NCBI GenBank assembly: GCA_034435975.1
Contig: DAOTWD010000061.1
Location: forward strand, 12,847 to 76,846
Reading direction: 5' to 3'
Source: CAKZQX01 sp034435975
Lineage (GTDB): Bacteria; Chloroflexota; Chloroflexia; Chloroflexales; Chloroflexaceae
DNA: 64,000 bases
A program made the position numbers and the translations under genes. Below, piece by piece: positions 43,144-51,883 of this stretch; within the stretch, counting starts at the first letter, position 1; every line of letters starts with the position of its first letter. The notes beneath the pieces were generated by a model. That model did no database searches. It worked only from the letters and a program-made list of their open reading frames with translations, and was not told the origin of the DNA.

Positions 43144-43788
43144 ATGGAAATTTTTGGGATTGGGCCAATTGAGTTACTCCTGATCTTGATCCTGTCGTTT
43201 ATTGTGTTTGGGCCAGAGCGCCTGCCAGAAATCGGGCGTCTGCTTGGCCGTCTGGTGGCGAAAATACTGGCCTGGCAGCATCAATCGCCAGAAGCGCGCA
43301 TGATCCAGGAAATTCGTAAGGACTTTCAACGTGAAATCATTGAGTTGCGCGACGAGATTGTGCGTGCGCAGCAGCAACTCAATCTTTCCCAGGAAGGTTC
43401 TGAACTGAATCAGCAAATACGCTCTATGCTGTCGGGTTCACCTGACTCAACCACGGTTCCTTCCATCAAGCCCGCGACCAATATGCAACCCGCTGCCCAG
43501 CCACCACGAACCGTTGTTCCTAGAACATCAGACGTCACGCCGCCAGCAACAGGCAATGTCGCTACCGATCATCTTTCTACGCCACTTTCTACGCCACCAG
43601 AACCGGTGCCGCCGACTGGAGCCACTGGAACCGAAACGGTACCTGACCTGGCGATCCTGGCAGCCCAACTTCAGGTCTTGCAGAAGGATGTGGCGCTTAT
43701 TCAGGCCCAGTTACGGCGTTACCGTTTGCTAGATGCACCCCCTTCATCGGCTGAACCTTCGACAGAGCAGGAAGTCAGGTCGTCATGA
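43144..43788 (+). CDS. tatB: Sec-independent translocase TatA/TatB-type protein
   Basis: 214 residues. The opening MEIFGIGPIELLLILIL, then FIVFGPERLPEIGRLLG, is the TatA/B membrane helix with the FGP hinge and amphipathic helix. The length and the long coiled then Pro/Thr-rich tail (residues 60-214) favour TatB over TatA. It recruits twin-arginine precursors with TatC, whose start codon overlaps its stop by 4 bases (ATGA). TCCAGGAGT lies directly before the ATG. Confidence 0.88.
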   Translation: MEIFGIGPIELLLILILSFIVFGPERLPEIGRLLGRLVAKILAWQHQSPEARMIQEIRKDFQREIIELRDEIVRAQQQLNLSQEGSELNQQIRSMLSGSPDSTTVPSIKPATNMQPAAQPPRTVVPRTSDVTPPATGNVATDHLSTPLSTPPEPVPPTGATGTETVPDLAILAAQLQVLQKDVALIQAQLRRYRLLDAPPSSAEPSTEQEVRSS

Positions 43789-44798
43789 CCAATGATCGCA
43801 ATCATCCCCCACCACCAGGGCTAACGAGCAGCGATTTCGATGCGGATGCACTATTGCAGAGCTTGCTCTTGACCTCAGAGGTCACAACGGCCTCCTCTGC
43901 CACCGTTCCACCGACTGGCACCACTGTTCACGCTCAGAGAATGGGATCCAACCAGCGATCAGTCAGTACTCCTCGCAATGGCCATCAGGGTGGCCAACCA
44001 CCTGTGCTCCCGACGCAGCCGGTAGCTGACGGCGATGAACAGTCGGGCGGGATGTCCTTGATTGAGCATCTGCTTGAACTACGCAAGCGCTTGATCCTGG
44101 CGTCGCTTGGAGTGCTGGTGGGGATGATCATTGGTCTGTTCCTGGTGTTGGGCCCAGTAAACCTGGTTGATTTTCTGATCCGAACCTTTGCTCCTACCGA
44201 TAAACCCTATCCCCCCATTCAGGCGGTGCAAATTGCCGAGCAGTTTACCAGTTATATGACTGTTGCGCTGACGATCGGGATTATTCTGGCGATGCCAATG
44301 ATCGTCTATCAGGTGCTGGCATTTGTGGTGCCAGGCCTGACAGATAGAGAACGCCGAGCGATCTTTATCGCATTGCCGTTCGTCACCGGTTTTTTTCTAT
44401 CAGGGATTGCGTTTGGCTGGTTTGTGATGGTACCCACGGCGATCCATTTCCTGATCGACTTCGGTCAATCAGAACTGATCCAGGCTCAGCCAACGTTGTC
44501 GGATTTTATTCGGATCGTTATGCTGTTGCTGTTAATTAACGGAATAGTGTTTGAACTCCCGGTGATTATCTATGTTCTGGCGCTCCTGGGTGTGGTTACG
44601 GCGCAACAACTACGCGCCTATCGGCGCTATGCGGTGTTAGTTGTGACGATTGTGGCGGCAATTATCACGCCTACCGGCGACCCCATCAATCTCGCACTCC
44701 TGGCCGTGCCGATGTATGTGTTGTTTGAAGTCGGTATTGTGCTGGCCCACTTTGTGCCACCTCGTGCTCCGGTTCCATCTGCTATCCATAAAAAATAA
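43785..44798 (+). CDS. tatC: Sec-independent translocase TatC
   Basis: 337 residues. The core begins at GMSLIEHLLELRKRLILAS (about residue 87) and has six membrane helices with the family's YQVLAFVVPGLTDRERR and YRRYAVLVVTIVAAIITPTGDP. TatC binds the twin-arginine signal of folded export substrates. An unusual Ser/Thr/Pro-rich cytoplasmic extension of about 85 residues precedes the core, longer than in most TatC proteins. Start overlaps tatB by 4 bases, so they are co-translated. It ends convergent to the TPR gene. Confidence 0.93.
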   Translation: MTNDRNHPPPPGLTSSDFDADALLQSLLLTSEVTTASSATVPPTGTTVHAQRMGSNQRSVSTPRNGHQGGQPPVLPTQPVADGDEQSGGMSLIEHLLELRKRLILASLGVLVGMIIGLFLVLGPVNLVDFLIRTFAPTDKPYPPIQAVQIAEQFTSYMTVALTIGIILAMPMIVYQVLAFVVPGLTDRERRAIFIALPFVTGFFLSGIAFGWFVMVPTAIHFLIDFGQSELIQAQPTLSDFIRIVMLLLLINGIVFELPVIIYVLALLGVVTAQQLRAYRRYAVLVVTIVAAIITPTGDPINLALLAVPMYVLFEVGIVLAHFVPPRAPVPSAIHKK

Positions 44799-44889
44799 GA
44801 CGACATCGACCAGGTATGCAGGTATGAAGATACTGCTGCCCACATGAGATGTTCCTGTGGCCCCACCGATGGGCTGTAGAGCAACGGTC

Positions 44890-45954
44890 TCAGGTTCGCT
44901 CGCGTATTTCTTGCAAGACCTGCTGCGGGGTACAGCCACCACCACGCAGTTCCGCCGCCCGTTGCGCCGCATCATAGGCCCAATCCTGCTTATTCATCTT
45001 CCAGCAAGCGGCCGCCAACAACATGTAGGAGTGTTCGTGGTCACCTGGGCAACATAGCGCCTGGCGACAACAATGTAGTACAGCCGGGTAATGCTGACTT
45101 TGCAGTTCGAGCATGGCGAGTACCTGCCAAGCCATGCCAAGCGTGTTATCGAGGCGAACAGCCGCTTGCAATGCCTGATATGCCTGTATCTGGTCACCCA
45201 TTTCGCGTGCCAGCAAACCCTCGGTGAGCGCAACATAGGCCTGGACATTGAGCAAATTCGGGTCGAGGCGAGCCGCCGTTTGGAAGCCACTGAGCGCCTG
45301 GCGCAGTATATGGGGGCTTTTGAAAAGTCCTTCCTGGGTTTCGAGCAGCGCCAGCGCATAGCGATAGTGGGCCTCGGGCGAGTCGGGCAGGGCTGCAACC
45401 GCCTGTTGGAGTACCTCAGCTGCCTCTTTGTGCATGCCCAGCGCTTGATAGCCCACACCTTGTTGCAACAGTTCCATCGGATCGCTCGCTGGCTCATCTG
45501 CCGAAGGATAGCCTAACTCACGACGGGCACGCTGCTGCAATTCCCGCAATGTTTGTAAATGACCAGGTGTCAACGTGCCGCGCCGAAAAGCCATCAGCAA
45601 CGCATCATACGCACAGCGGCTAGCGGTGCCGCTCAAGATCCACTGCCCAACCTCTAGCTCTTCTAACCAGCGCTGGCGCTCGGTGGCTGACAGATGAACC
45701 TGCATGGCTACCCTCAGTTGCTCGTCTAAAAACCGCTGGTTGATTTCCTGTTGTGAGGGTGGCTCATGATCATACCAGCCAATGATGGCATAATAATCGA
45801 TCAGTTTCTCACGCCCGTCCGAAACTGGAGTGGCAACCATATCACCTGCTGGCGACGGCAAGACTGTACCACAAGCCTGGCACCGTTGATCGCCAGGTTG
45901 GTAGGCTACACCACAGGATGGACAGCGCAAGGATTGGACACTAATCAGCTTCAT
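44890..45954 (-). CDS. Zinc-ribbon, J-like, TPR protein
   Basis: 354 residues. Residues 10-33 are a single zinc ribbon (CPSCGVAYQ...CQACG). Residues about 50-130 (LIDYYAIIGWYDHEPPSQQE ... RWLEELEVGQWILS ... CAYDALLMAF) follow the helix pattern of a J-domain but have no His-Pro-Asp. Residues about 155-340 are TPR-like helical repeats (GVGYQALGMHKEAAEVLQQA, YRYALALLETQEG, MLELQSQHYPAVLHCCRQAL). No signal peptide, so cytoplasmic. Its start overlaps the end of the related upstream gene by 14 bases. It probably mediates protein contacts; no enzyme motif is seen. Confidence 0.75.
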   Translation of the reverse strand: MKLISVQSLRCPSCGVAYQPGDQRCQACGTVLPSPAGDMVATPVSDGREKLIDYYAIIGWYDHEPPSQQEINQRFLDEQLRVAMQVHLSATERQRWLEELEVGQWILSGTASRCAYDALLMAFRRGTLTPGHLQTLRELQQRARRELGYPSADEPASDPMELLQQGVGYQALGMHKEAAEVLQQAVAALPDSPEAHYRYALALLETQEGLFKSPHILRQALSGFQTAARLDPNLLNVQAYVALTEGLLAREMGDQIQAYQALQAAVRLDNTLGMAWQVLAMLELQSQHYPAVLHCCRQALCCPGDHEHSYMLLAAACWKMNKQDWAYDAAQRAAELRGGGCTPQQVLQEIRERT

Positions 45955-47011
45955 AGATCAGCCCTCCGCTTACTGGCTCGCTCCAGGTACGCTCAATGGC
46001 CGCCGGCGCGGTTCCATCACCAAGCAGACGCGCCGCTTCGTGGGCCGCCCGCGTTATCTCATCTGGTACCACCCGACGTGCAACGATAAATTGCTGCTGA
46101 AATCGCCTGACAAATGTATCGGCTGGCTGACGACGGCGCGACTGTTCGGCCCACGCCAGCGCCGTACCCATATCTTTTGCCAGCCAGAACCAGTGGCCGC
46201 CAATAATCCAGGGCAGGTGCCAGGCAGGCGTGCTCTCGGTGAGTTGCTGAACCACCTGCAGCGCAGGGAGTACCCGACCCTCGTTATAATGTTGCACGGC
46301 ATAGACCAGGGTACAAAGCGAACGGCATGTGGGACTGACCGACCGGCGCTGTACCGCCTGGTTCAGCACCCGCAGCATCTCGTCCACACGCCAATCCGGT
46401 GGGTTCGCCAGCGAGCAGCCATAGAGCAGGCTCAACGCATAACTCATCGCAATCTCTTCTTGCGCGGGGTGTTCCTGGTATGCCTGGCGCAACAAACGCG
46501 CTGCATCGTCGTACTTTTCGGCGCGATAGCAGGCGAGGCCGCGTGTATATGCATCGGCTTGAACTGGCTGACGCGCACTCCGTTCCCTACGCAACTGGTC
46601 GTAGAGCTGGCGACACTCGGTATTGCCCAGAATTTGCCCGGCTTGCTTCAGCAATTCTAAGCGATAGGCTATCCGTGGCGGGAGGCGTTGCTTGTTGGGG
46701 GGCAACTGGCGCCACTGTCGCCAGTAGGCCATCTTGATCGTCGTATCATCAGCCGTGGGCGGCACACCCAGGAGCATATAGTAGTCGAGTCCCTGGTCAA
46801 TCGCGTGAGCAATATCAATACGTCCAAGATTAAGCCCTCTGTAGAAACCCTGCACCGTTGCGCCACAATTCTGGCAGGTACCCTCGGATGAGAGGGGGGC
46901 ACCACAGTTGGGACAGTTGACAGCATAGTCTGTTGCGCCACAGTAAGTACAAGGCCCCTTGTGCGGCAATATCGCACCGCAGCTGGGACAGGTTTCGGGT
47001 CGAAGCCGCAT
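45941..47011 (-). CDS. Double zinc-ribbon, J-like, TPR protein
   Basis: 356 residues. The first 50 hold two four-Cys ribbons (CPSCGAILPHKGPCTYCG; CPNCGAPLSSEGTCQNCG). Residues about 75-145 read like a J-domain: DYYMLLGVPPTADDTTIKMA at the start and LLKQAGQILGN..CRQLYDQLR at the end, but the HPD triad that stimulates DnaK is replaced by LPPNKQR. TPR-like repeats follow (ACYRAEKYDDAARLLRQAYQ, LCTLVYAVQHYNEGRVL). Same layout as the next gene, so the pair is a diverged duplication transcribed together. Role unknown. Confidence 0.75.
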   Translation of the reverse strand: MRLRPETCPSCGAILPHKGPCTYCGATDYAVNCPNCGAPLSSEGTCQNCGATVQGFYRGLNLGRIDIAHAIDQGLDYYMLLGVPPTADDTTIKMAYWRQWRQLPPNKQRLPPRIAYRLELLKQAGQILGNTECRQLYDQLRRERSARQPVQADAYTRGLACYRAEKYDDAARLLRQAYQEHPAQEEIAMSYALSLLYGCSLANPPDWRVDEMLRVLNQAVQRRSVSPTCRSLCTLVYAVQHYNEGRVLPALQVVQQLTESTPAWHLPWIIGGHWFWLAKDMGTALAWAEQSRRRQPADTFVRRFQQQFIVARRVVPDEITRAAHEAARLLGDGTAPAAIERTWSEPVSGGLIYEAD

Positions 47012-47660
47012 ACAAAATCTCCTTGCTGATCTACGTTATTGCTTGATGCTGATATCGTAGGCTTCTGAACATCCAGCCGGACTTGCATCAGCGGGGAGTG
47101 AGCGTTCGCGGTCAATACTCAATGCCGATATCCTGAGCTTCTGAACTTCCAGCCGGAGGCGTACATTGATGCGTATGGGCCTGCGGATCTTTACCCCAAC
47201 TGGCTAACGTTCCCCTGAACAATTACCGTTCTAGTATAGCATACGCAGCCAGATACGTGCAGGTTGCAGCCCCTTTTAGCGAGATTGCACGTGCCGTCCT
47301 GATACGGATATTCGACGCTGGTACCAGCATCCTACGTGACCAGCAGCGTCATACGGGAAACTTGACAGATGAACAGGTTGAAAATATAGTATGCACTATC
47401 CGTCACATGCGGATAGCGGTTTATACCGCACCGAACACCAACCGCGGTAGCAATCGTTCCTGCATGGCAAGCCGCAGTTGAGACTGCGCACCAGCCACCC
47501 GCCCCACCCAGATACCGATCTAGCCTGGAATGGCGTGCGCCACGGCAACCACACGCAACCAGCACTTGCCGATGATTAAATTAATCGAAACCCATAGTCA
47601 ACAGGGCATGCTGCTGGTCGTACCAGCGACAGCATCGTCAGGTATAAGGGATTTGGCGTT
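47012..47660. other. Gene-free region with a direct repeat
   Basis: No gene is supported in 649 bases. A 36-base segment with GCTTCTGAAC and TCCAGCCGG occurs at 47045-47080 and again at 47121-47156. TCCGTCACATGCGGATAGCG near 47400 and the rest show nothing I can name. The sequence just before the Xer gene has a plausible AAGGGATT ribosome-binding site. Confidence 0.5.
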
Positions 47661-48626
47661 ATGCAAGATTTTTTAGAGCAGTTCCTGGTCTATATAACCA
47701 GTGAACGGGGTCTGACCTCAAACACTATCGCTGCCTATCGCACGGATCTGGAACAACTCCGTATGTTTTTGCGTGAACGAGGAGTACTCACCTGGACGGA
47801 TGTGACCGGTGAGGATATGCTGGCGTTTATGCTCTTTCTCCGCGAGCGACGCTATGCCAATTCGACCATGGCCCGACGCACGGCAGCGGTCAAGGCATTC
47901 TATGCCTATCTGATCGAGCAAGGCTTTATGGACATTGACCCCACCAGCAAGATCGACACACCACGTGTTGATCGGTTTCTCCCGCGTGCTATCTCGGTCA
48001 ATCTGGTTGATGAATTGCTGGAGTTACCGTTGCGCTCTTCTTCGCCGGAAGGTTTACGCGACAAGGCGATGCTCGAATTGCTGTATGCCACCGGTATGCG
48101 CGTGAGTGAACTGGTAGCCCTGAATATGCCCGACATCGATCTGGCTGCCCCAATCGTACAGTGCCACGGCAAAGGTGATCGCCAGCGTACACTGCCAATC
48201 AATGGCACGGCAGTGACATCGTTGGAAGAGTATTTTGATCTGGCCCGCCCAGAACTGGCGCGCAGTGCATCCCAACCGACAGAGGCGCTCTTTCTCAACC
48301 ACCGGGGTAAGCGGCTCACCCGTCAGGGGTTCTGGTTAATCCTCAAAGGCTATGCTGAGGATCTGGGCTATGACGATCTCACACCGCATACCCTGCGCCA
48401 TTCGTTTGCAGCGCATATGTTGAGCAATGGGGCCGACATTCGTCAGGTACAGGAGTTGCTGGGGCATGCTTCGATCTCAACGACGCAGATCTATACCCAT
48501 CTCTCGCATGGACAGGGCGGCACCGCCAGCAATGGGCGTTTGTCTCGCCAGGATCCGAACCAGTCTCAGGATACAGCGCATATAAATGGGCAGCAGAATG
48601 GACAGAATCTTCCGGTTGACCGCTAA
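47661..48626 (+). CDS. Tyrosine recombinase of the XerC/XerD type
   Basis: 321 residues. The N-terminal SAM-like domain (FLVYITSERGLTSNTIAAY) binds the core site. The catalytic set is complete: Arg147 (ATGMRVSEL), Lys171 (GKGDRQRTLP), His243 and Arg246 (HTLRHSF), His269 (LGHASISTT) and Tyr278 (IYTHLS). It would resolve chromosome dimers at dif or act in a similar site-specific reaction. After HLSHGQ the usual short tail is replaced by a 36-residue Gly/Asn/Gln-rich extension. No integron, phage or att site is nearby. Choosing between XerC and XerD is not possible from sequence alone. Confidence 0.9.
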   Translation: MQDFLEQFLVYITSERGLTSNTIAAYRTDLEQLRMFLRERGVLTWTDVTGEDMLAFMLFLRERRYANSTMARRTAAVKAFYAYLIEQGFMDIDPTSKIDTPRVDRFLPRAISVNLVDELLELPLRSSSPEGLRDKAMLELLYATGMRVSELVALNMPDIDLAAPIVQCHGKGDRQRTLPINGTAVTSLEEYFDLARPELARSASQPTEALFLNHRGKRLTRQGFWLILKGYAEDLGYDDLTPHTLRHSFAAHMLSNGADIRQVQELLGHASISTTQIYTHLSHGQGGTASNGRLSRQDPNQSQDTAHINGQQNGQNLPVDR

Positions 48627-48655
48627 AACGACGGTACAACCCTGCTGTATGGGCA

Positions 48656-48684
48656 TTGCGTATGGCCTGTGAGCATGCTATACT
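48656..48684 (+). promoter_or_regulatory. Promoter of the glyS T-box leader
   Basis: TTGCGT (48656-48661), a 17-base spacer and TATACT (48679-48684) preceded by TGC. It lies just before the predicted start of the T-box RNA. Confidence 0.65.
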
Positions 48685-48689
48685 GCTAG

Positions 48690-48980
48690 CAGAACGCGGC
48701 GTTGAAACAGAGGAGTACCCGGCAGGCCGGTCTACAGCGAACCAGGAGAGGTGAAAGCCTGGTGATAGGGCGCAGGGGAAGGGCACTGTGGAGCCGTATA
48801 GGAATGAGGGAGTAACCGGCGACGTGGGACGCTGATCAGGTGATCAGTGTCGAACGCAGCAAAGTCGAACGCAGCAAACGCTGGTTGCTAACTGGGGTGG
48901 AACCGCGCTGTATGTCCAGCAGTATCGCTGTGGATAAATTGCGTCCCCAGGCGACAGAACCGTCGCCTGGGGATTTTTGT
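48690..48980 (+). promoter_or_regulatory. T-box riboswitch of glyS
   Basis: The T-box core TGGGGTGGAACCGCG is at 48893-48907. Upstream, GAGGAGTACC, then CAGCGAACCAGGAGAGGTG and AAGCCTGG follow the usual stem I/II-III pattern. A GGC at 48721-48723, in the expected specifier region, would read tRNA-Gly. Uncharged tRNA-Gly should stabilise an antiterminator and switch on the synthetase gene downstream; charged tRNA lets the terminator at 48944 form. The specifier position is inferred, not folded by computation. Confidence 0.88.
48944..48979 (+). terminator. Regulated terminator of the glyS T-box
   Basis: TCCCCAGGCGAC (48944-48955) pairs perfectly with GTCGCCTGGGGA (48962-48973), followed by TTTTTG. 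It overlaps the sequence that must open for antitermination. Confidence 0.9.
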
Positions 48981-48994
48981 TGAGGGTAATTATC

Positions 48995-49220
48995 ACTGAC
49001 ATACGTTATGCGATCGCTCGCCCCAGACGTCTTTTTCGCCTTCGGCAGAGCGATACTTCAAAGCAAGGGAGCAGTCTGAGCGTTCAAGCAGAGGAGAGAT
49101 CGAGCGCTTGAGCACTTCTACGGCTCAACGCGCAGGGGAGGGGTCGAACGCTTGAGCGCTTCCACGCGGCCGCAGGCGAAAAGAGCAGTGGATTTCAAGC
49201 AACGCGTAACGCGTGTCAGT
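48995..49220. mobile_element. MITE-like element, copy B, between the T-box and glyS
   Basis: Imperfect terminal inverted repeats: left ACTGACATACGTTATGCGAT then CGCTCG and GACGTCTTTTTCGCCTTCGG; right GCCGCAGGCGAAAAGAGC then GATTTCAAGCAACGCG, TAACGCGTGTCAGT. Internal CGAGCGCTTGAGCACTTC and CGAACGCTTGAGCGCTTC are direct copies. The ends match the element at 24385-24622. No gene. Confidence 0.6.
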
Positions 49221-49239
49221 TATCGGAGGGAGGTAACCT

Positions 49240-50877
49240 ATGCCGGCAGTCACCATGGATCAGATCGTGTCGTTATGCAAACGGCGCGGCTTTATCTTTC
49301 CTGGCAGTGAGATCTATGGAGGTCTACAGGGAACGTATGATTATGGGCCACTCGGAGTGGAGCTGAAGAATAATCTCAAGGCCGCCTGGTGGCGTGCCAA
49401 TGTCTATGAACGCGATGATATGGAGGGCCTCGACGCGGCGATTCTTATGAACCGGCTTACCTGGAAATACTCTGGTCACGAGGAGACATTTGTCGATCCG
49501 CTGGTGGATTGCCTGGTGTGTAAAGGCCGGTTTCGTGCTGATAGACTGCATGACTCGCGTTGTCTGCGGCATCCCAGCAAGCGCCCCGGTGAATGCGAAG
49601 GCCAGTTTACCGAACCACGCCCATTCAATATGATGTTCAAAACCCAGGTTGGCCCGGTGGCCGATGCGGACTCGTTCGCCTATCTGCGGCCCGAAACGGC
49701 GCAGGGCATTTTTGTCAACTTTGGCAATGTATTGGCGACGACGAGCCGCAAACTGCCGTTTGGGATTGCGCAGATCGGCAAGGCCTTCCGCAACGAGATC
49801 AACCCGCGCAACTTTATCTTTCGCGTGCGCGAGTTTGAGCAGATGGAAATCGAGTATTTTGTACGTCCCGGCGAGGAAGATGCCTGGCACGAGCGCTGGT
49901 TGGAAGAACGGCTGGCCTGGTGGCGTAATCTGGGCCTGAGCAGCGATAACCTGCACGTCTATCCCGTTCCACCGTCAGAACTGGCACACTATTCCAAGGC
50001 AACCTATGACCTGATGTATCGTTTTCCAATCGGCTTTGAGGAGCTAGAAGGTATCGCCAGCCGTAGTGACTACGATCTCGGCTCGCACTCGAAAGAGCAA
50101 GAGCGCCTGGGGCTGACCGCACGGGTGATCCCGAACAATGACAGCACCGAACGACTGACCTACTTTGACCAGGCCACGAACCAGCATATTGTCCCCTTTG
50201 TGATCGAACCATCGGCCGGCGTGGATCGAGGGGTACTGGCGCTGCTGACTGAGGGCTACGATGAGCAGCAGGTGAAGGCGATCAGGCCGGAACGCCAGCA
50301 CACAGTGGCTGAGGCATTGACCGCTTTCCTCAAGAGCGTTGATCGCAACGAGAAGATCTCCGCTGAGCAGCGCGATGCTCTGCTGGAACGCGGTGAAGCG
50401 ATCAGCCGGGATCTACCGGCAGCATTCCCACAGATTCCAGCCCTGCTTGATATGCCAGGAGCAAGCAGCATTGAACTGGGCAAAAAACTGCGTGGACAGG
50501 TTGAACCGGCACTGGACGAGGCTTTTCGCACGGTGCTGCATCTGAAACCAGCGCTGGCTCCGATCAAGGTGGCTGTGCTACCACTCAAACGCAACCAGCC
50601 CGACATTGTGGCGATTGCACGCCAGATCCGCAAGGATTTGCAGGCTGATGGCACTATGCGCACGATCTATGATGATACGGGGGCGATCGGGCGGCTCTAC
50701 CGACGTCAGGACGAGATCGGCACGCCCTTCTGTATCACCGTTGACTTTGACACGCTGGGCCAGGGCAAAGAGCCGGTGCTGCAGCAGACGGTGACGGTGC
50801 GCGACCGCGATAGCATGGATCAGGAGCGGGTACCCATCGCCGAGTTGCGCACCTACCTGGCGGAGCGCATGCGCTGA
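49240..50877 (+). CDS. glyS: Glycyl-tRNA synthetase, single-subunit type
   Basis: 545 residues, class II homodimer type (archaeal/eukaryal and Gram-positive style, not the alpha2beta2 form). MDQIVSLCKRRGFIFPGSEI and QGTYDYGPLGVELKNNLK open the chain, FNMMFKTQVGP and YLRPETAQGIFVNF give motif 2, FRNEINPRNFIFRVREFEQM follows, and SAGVDRGVLALL is motif 3. A segment of about 85 residues (about 355-440, rich in Ala, Glu and Leu) lengthens the link to the anticodon-binding domain (APIKVAVLPL). It attaches glycine to tRNA-Gly. GGAGGGAGG precedes the ATG. Controlled by the T-box. Confidence 0.96.
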   Translation: MPAVTMDQIVSLCKRRGFIFPGSEIYGGLQGTYDYGPLGVELKNNLKAAWWRANVYERDDMEGLDAAILMNRLTWKYSGHEETFVDPLVDCLVCKGRFRADRLHDSRCLRHPSKRPGECEGQFTEPRPFNMMFKTQVGPVADADSFAYLRPETAQGIFVNFGNVLATTSRKLPFGIAQIGKAFRNEINPRNFIFRVREFEQMEIEYFVRPGEEDAWHERWLEERLAWWRNLGLSSDNLHVYPVPPSELAHYSKATYDLMYRFPIGFEELEGIASRSDYDLGSHSKEQERLGLTARVIPNNDSTERLTYFDQATNQHIVPFVIEPSAGVDRGVLALLTEGYDEQQVKAIRPERQHTVAEALTAFLKSVDRNEKISAEQRDALLERGEAISRDLPAAFPQIPALLDMPGASSIELGKKLRGQVEPALDEAFRTVLHLKPALAPIKVAVLPLKRNQPDIVAIARQIRKDLQADGTMRTIYDDTGAIGRLYRRQDEIGTPFCITVDFDTLGQGKEPVLQQTVTVRDRDSMDQERVPIAELRTYLAERMR

Positions 50878-50899
50878 TCAACCGGCAATTTTAACCCAG

Positions 50900-50930
50900 G
50901 GACTGGTGCCGATAGCGTTGGCACCAGTCC
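50900..50930 (+). terminator. Probable 3' hairpin of glyS
   Basis: GGACTGGTGCC (50900-50910) pairs with GGCACCAGTCC (50920-50930). A second hairpin (GGATGGA/TCCATCC) follows near 50941-50960. There is no T-run, so termination is uncertain. Confidence 0.5.
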
Positions 50931-51038
50931 TCGCACCGTTGGATGGACTGCGTCCATCCAGTCCTGTTCAAGTACCCACGCCAGGCACTGGCCGCCGACT
51001 CTCTGTCCAGTACTCAATCCAGCGTGCAGCATTCAGGC

Positions 51039-51455
51039 CTAATGTACCACCATCACCGGGCAGGGGGCTTTTTGCGTGACTACATGGCTGACACTGCCCA
51101 GCAGCAGACCAGCAATTTGCCCATGGCCCCGTGATCCCATCACAATCAGATCGCAATGCTCAACATCTGCGACCCGCAAAATAGCAGACGCGGGTGGCCC
51201 TTGTAACAGTTGTTCTTCGACTGCAACCGCATCGCCAATCTGCGACCGCAACGACTCTAACAATGAGCGGCCGATCAAAATGCGTGACTCGACCATACTC
51301 TCATAGAAGGGCGTACCGAGGAAATCCGAGACATGGGGGAATGCATGCATGAGAATGAGCGTGGCTTGATAACGCTTTGCCAGATCGATAGCCACCTCAA
51401 GCGCCCGACGTGCGTGTTCTGAGCCATCAACAGCGACGAGAATTCTGGAAAACAT
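51039..51455 (-). CDS. Universal stress protein (UspA family)
   Basis: 138 residues. ILVAVDGSEHARRALEVAID opens the chain with the conserved Asp, and VMGSRGHGQIAGLLLGSVSH is the ATP-binding G-x2-G-x9-GS motif, so this is an ATP-binding member. Such proteins help survival in stress or stasis and act in the cytoplasm. It lies alone between glyS and the next gene, on the opposite strand from both. Length is normal. A repeated AGGAGG-like site is not visible; a GAGGTCGC lies before the ATG. Confidence 0.92.
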   Translation of the reverse strand: MFSRILVAVDGSEHARRALEVAIDLAKRYQATLILMHAFPHVSDFLGTPFYESMVESRILIGRSLLESLRSQIGDAVAVEEQLLQGPPASAILRVADVEHCDLIVMGSRGHGQIAGLLLGSVSHVVTQKAPCPVMVVH

Positions 51456-51883
51456 AGCGACCTCGCTTTTTCATAACAGTGTACCTCTTTGTACACTCCC
51501 TAGCATAGCACGCATCGCCGCGTTGTGAAAAAAAGAGCTATCTACTCCAGAGAAAGATTTCACAACCCTACGGAAAAACTTGACAACCATCCAGGTTGGT
51601 AATAGTCAAATGATAGCGTGCTGTTACCCCGGCCCGGATCACAATGGTGCCAGCATACGACTATCCGGGCTACTGGCACCATGACAACAGGCCGACATCA
51701 GTTGTGCAGCACCAGAGTCCCGGCTTTTGCCTGGGTCTTGCTCCGTCCTGGCTTTCGCCTGGTCTCCCGGTTCACCATTGCAATAGAATTGCTACACCAG
51801 TTGCCACAATGCACCGTGGGCAGTACAATACTGGTATATCTCCTGGCATTGTTGACTCAGGGATATGATCACAAGGAGTCGCG
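51456..51883. repeat. Gene-free region with a dispersed palindromic repeat
   Basis: At 51714-51786 CAGAGTCCCGGCTTTTGCC, CTGGCTTTCGCCTGG and TCTCCCGGTTCACC belong to the palindromic family found near 23.5, 33.6 and 55.5 kb. The rest of the 428 bases shows no gene. AAGGAGTCGCG before 51884 is the ribosome-binding site of the next gene. Confidence 0.5.

Noticed and set aside
47332..47565. Minus-strand open frame of 77 codons with several Cys
   Set aside because: No ribosome-binding site, family motif or consistent composition.
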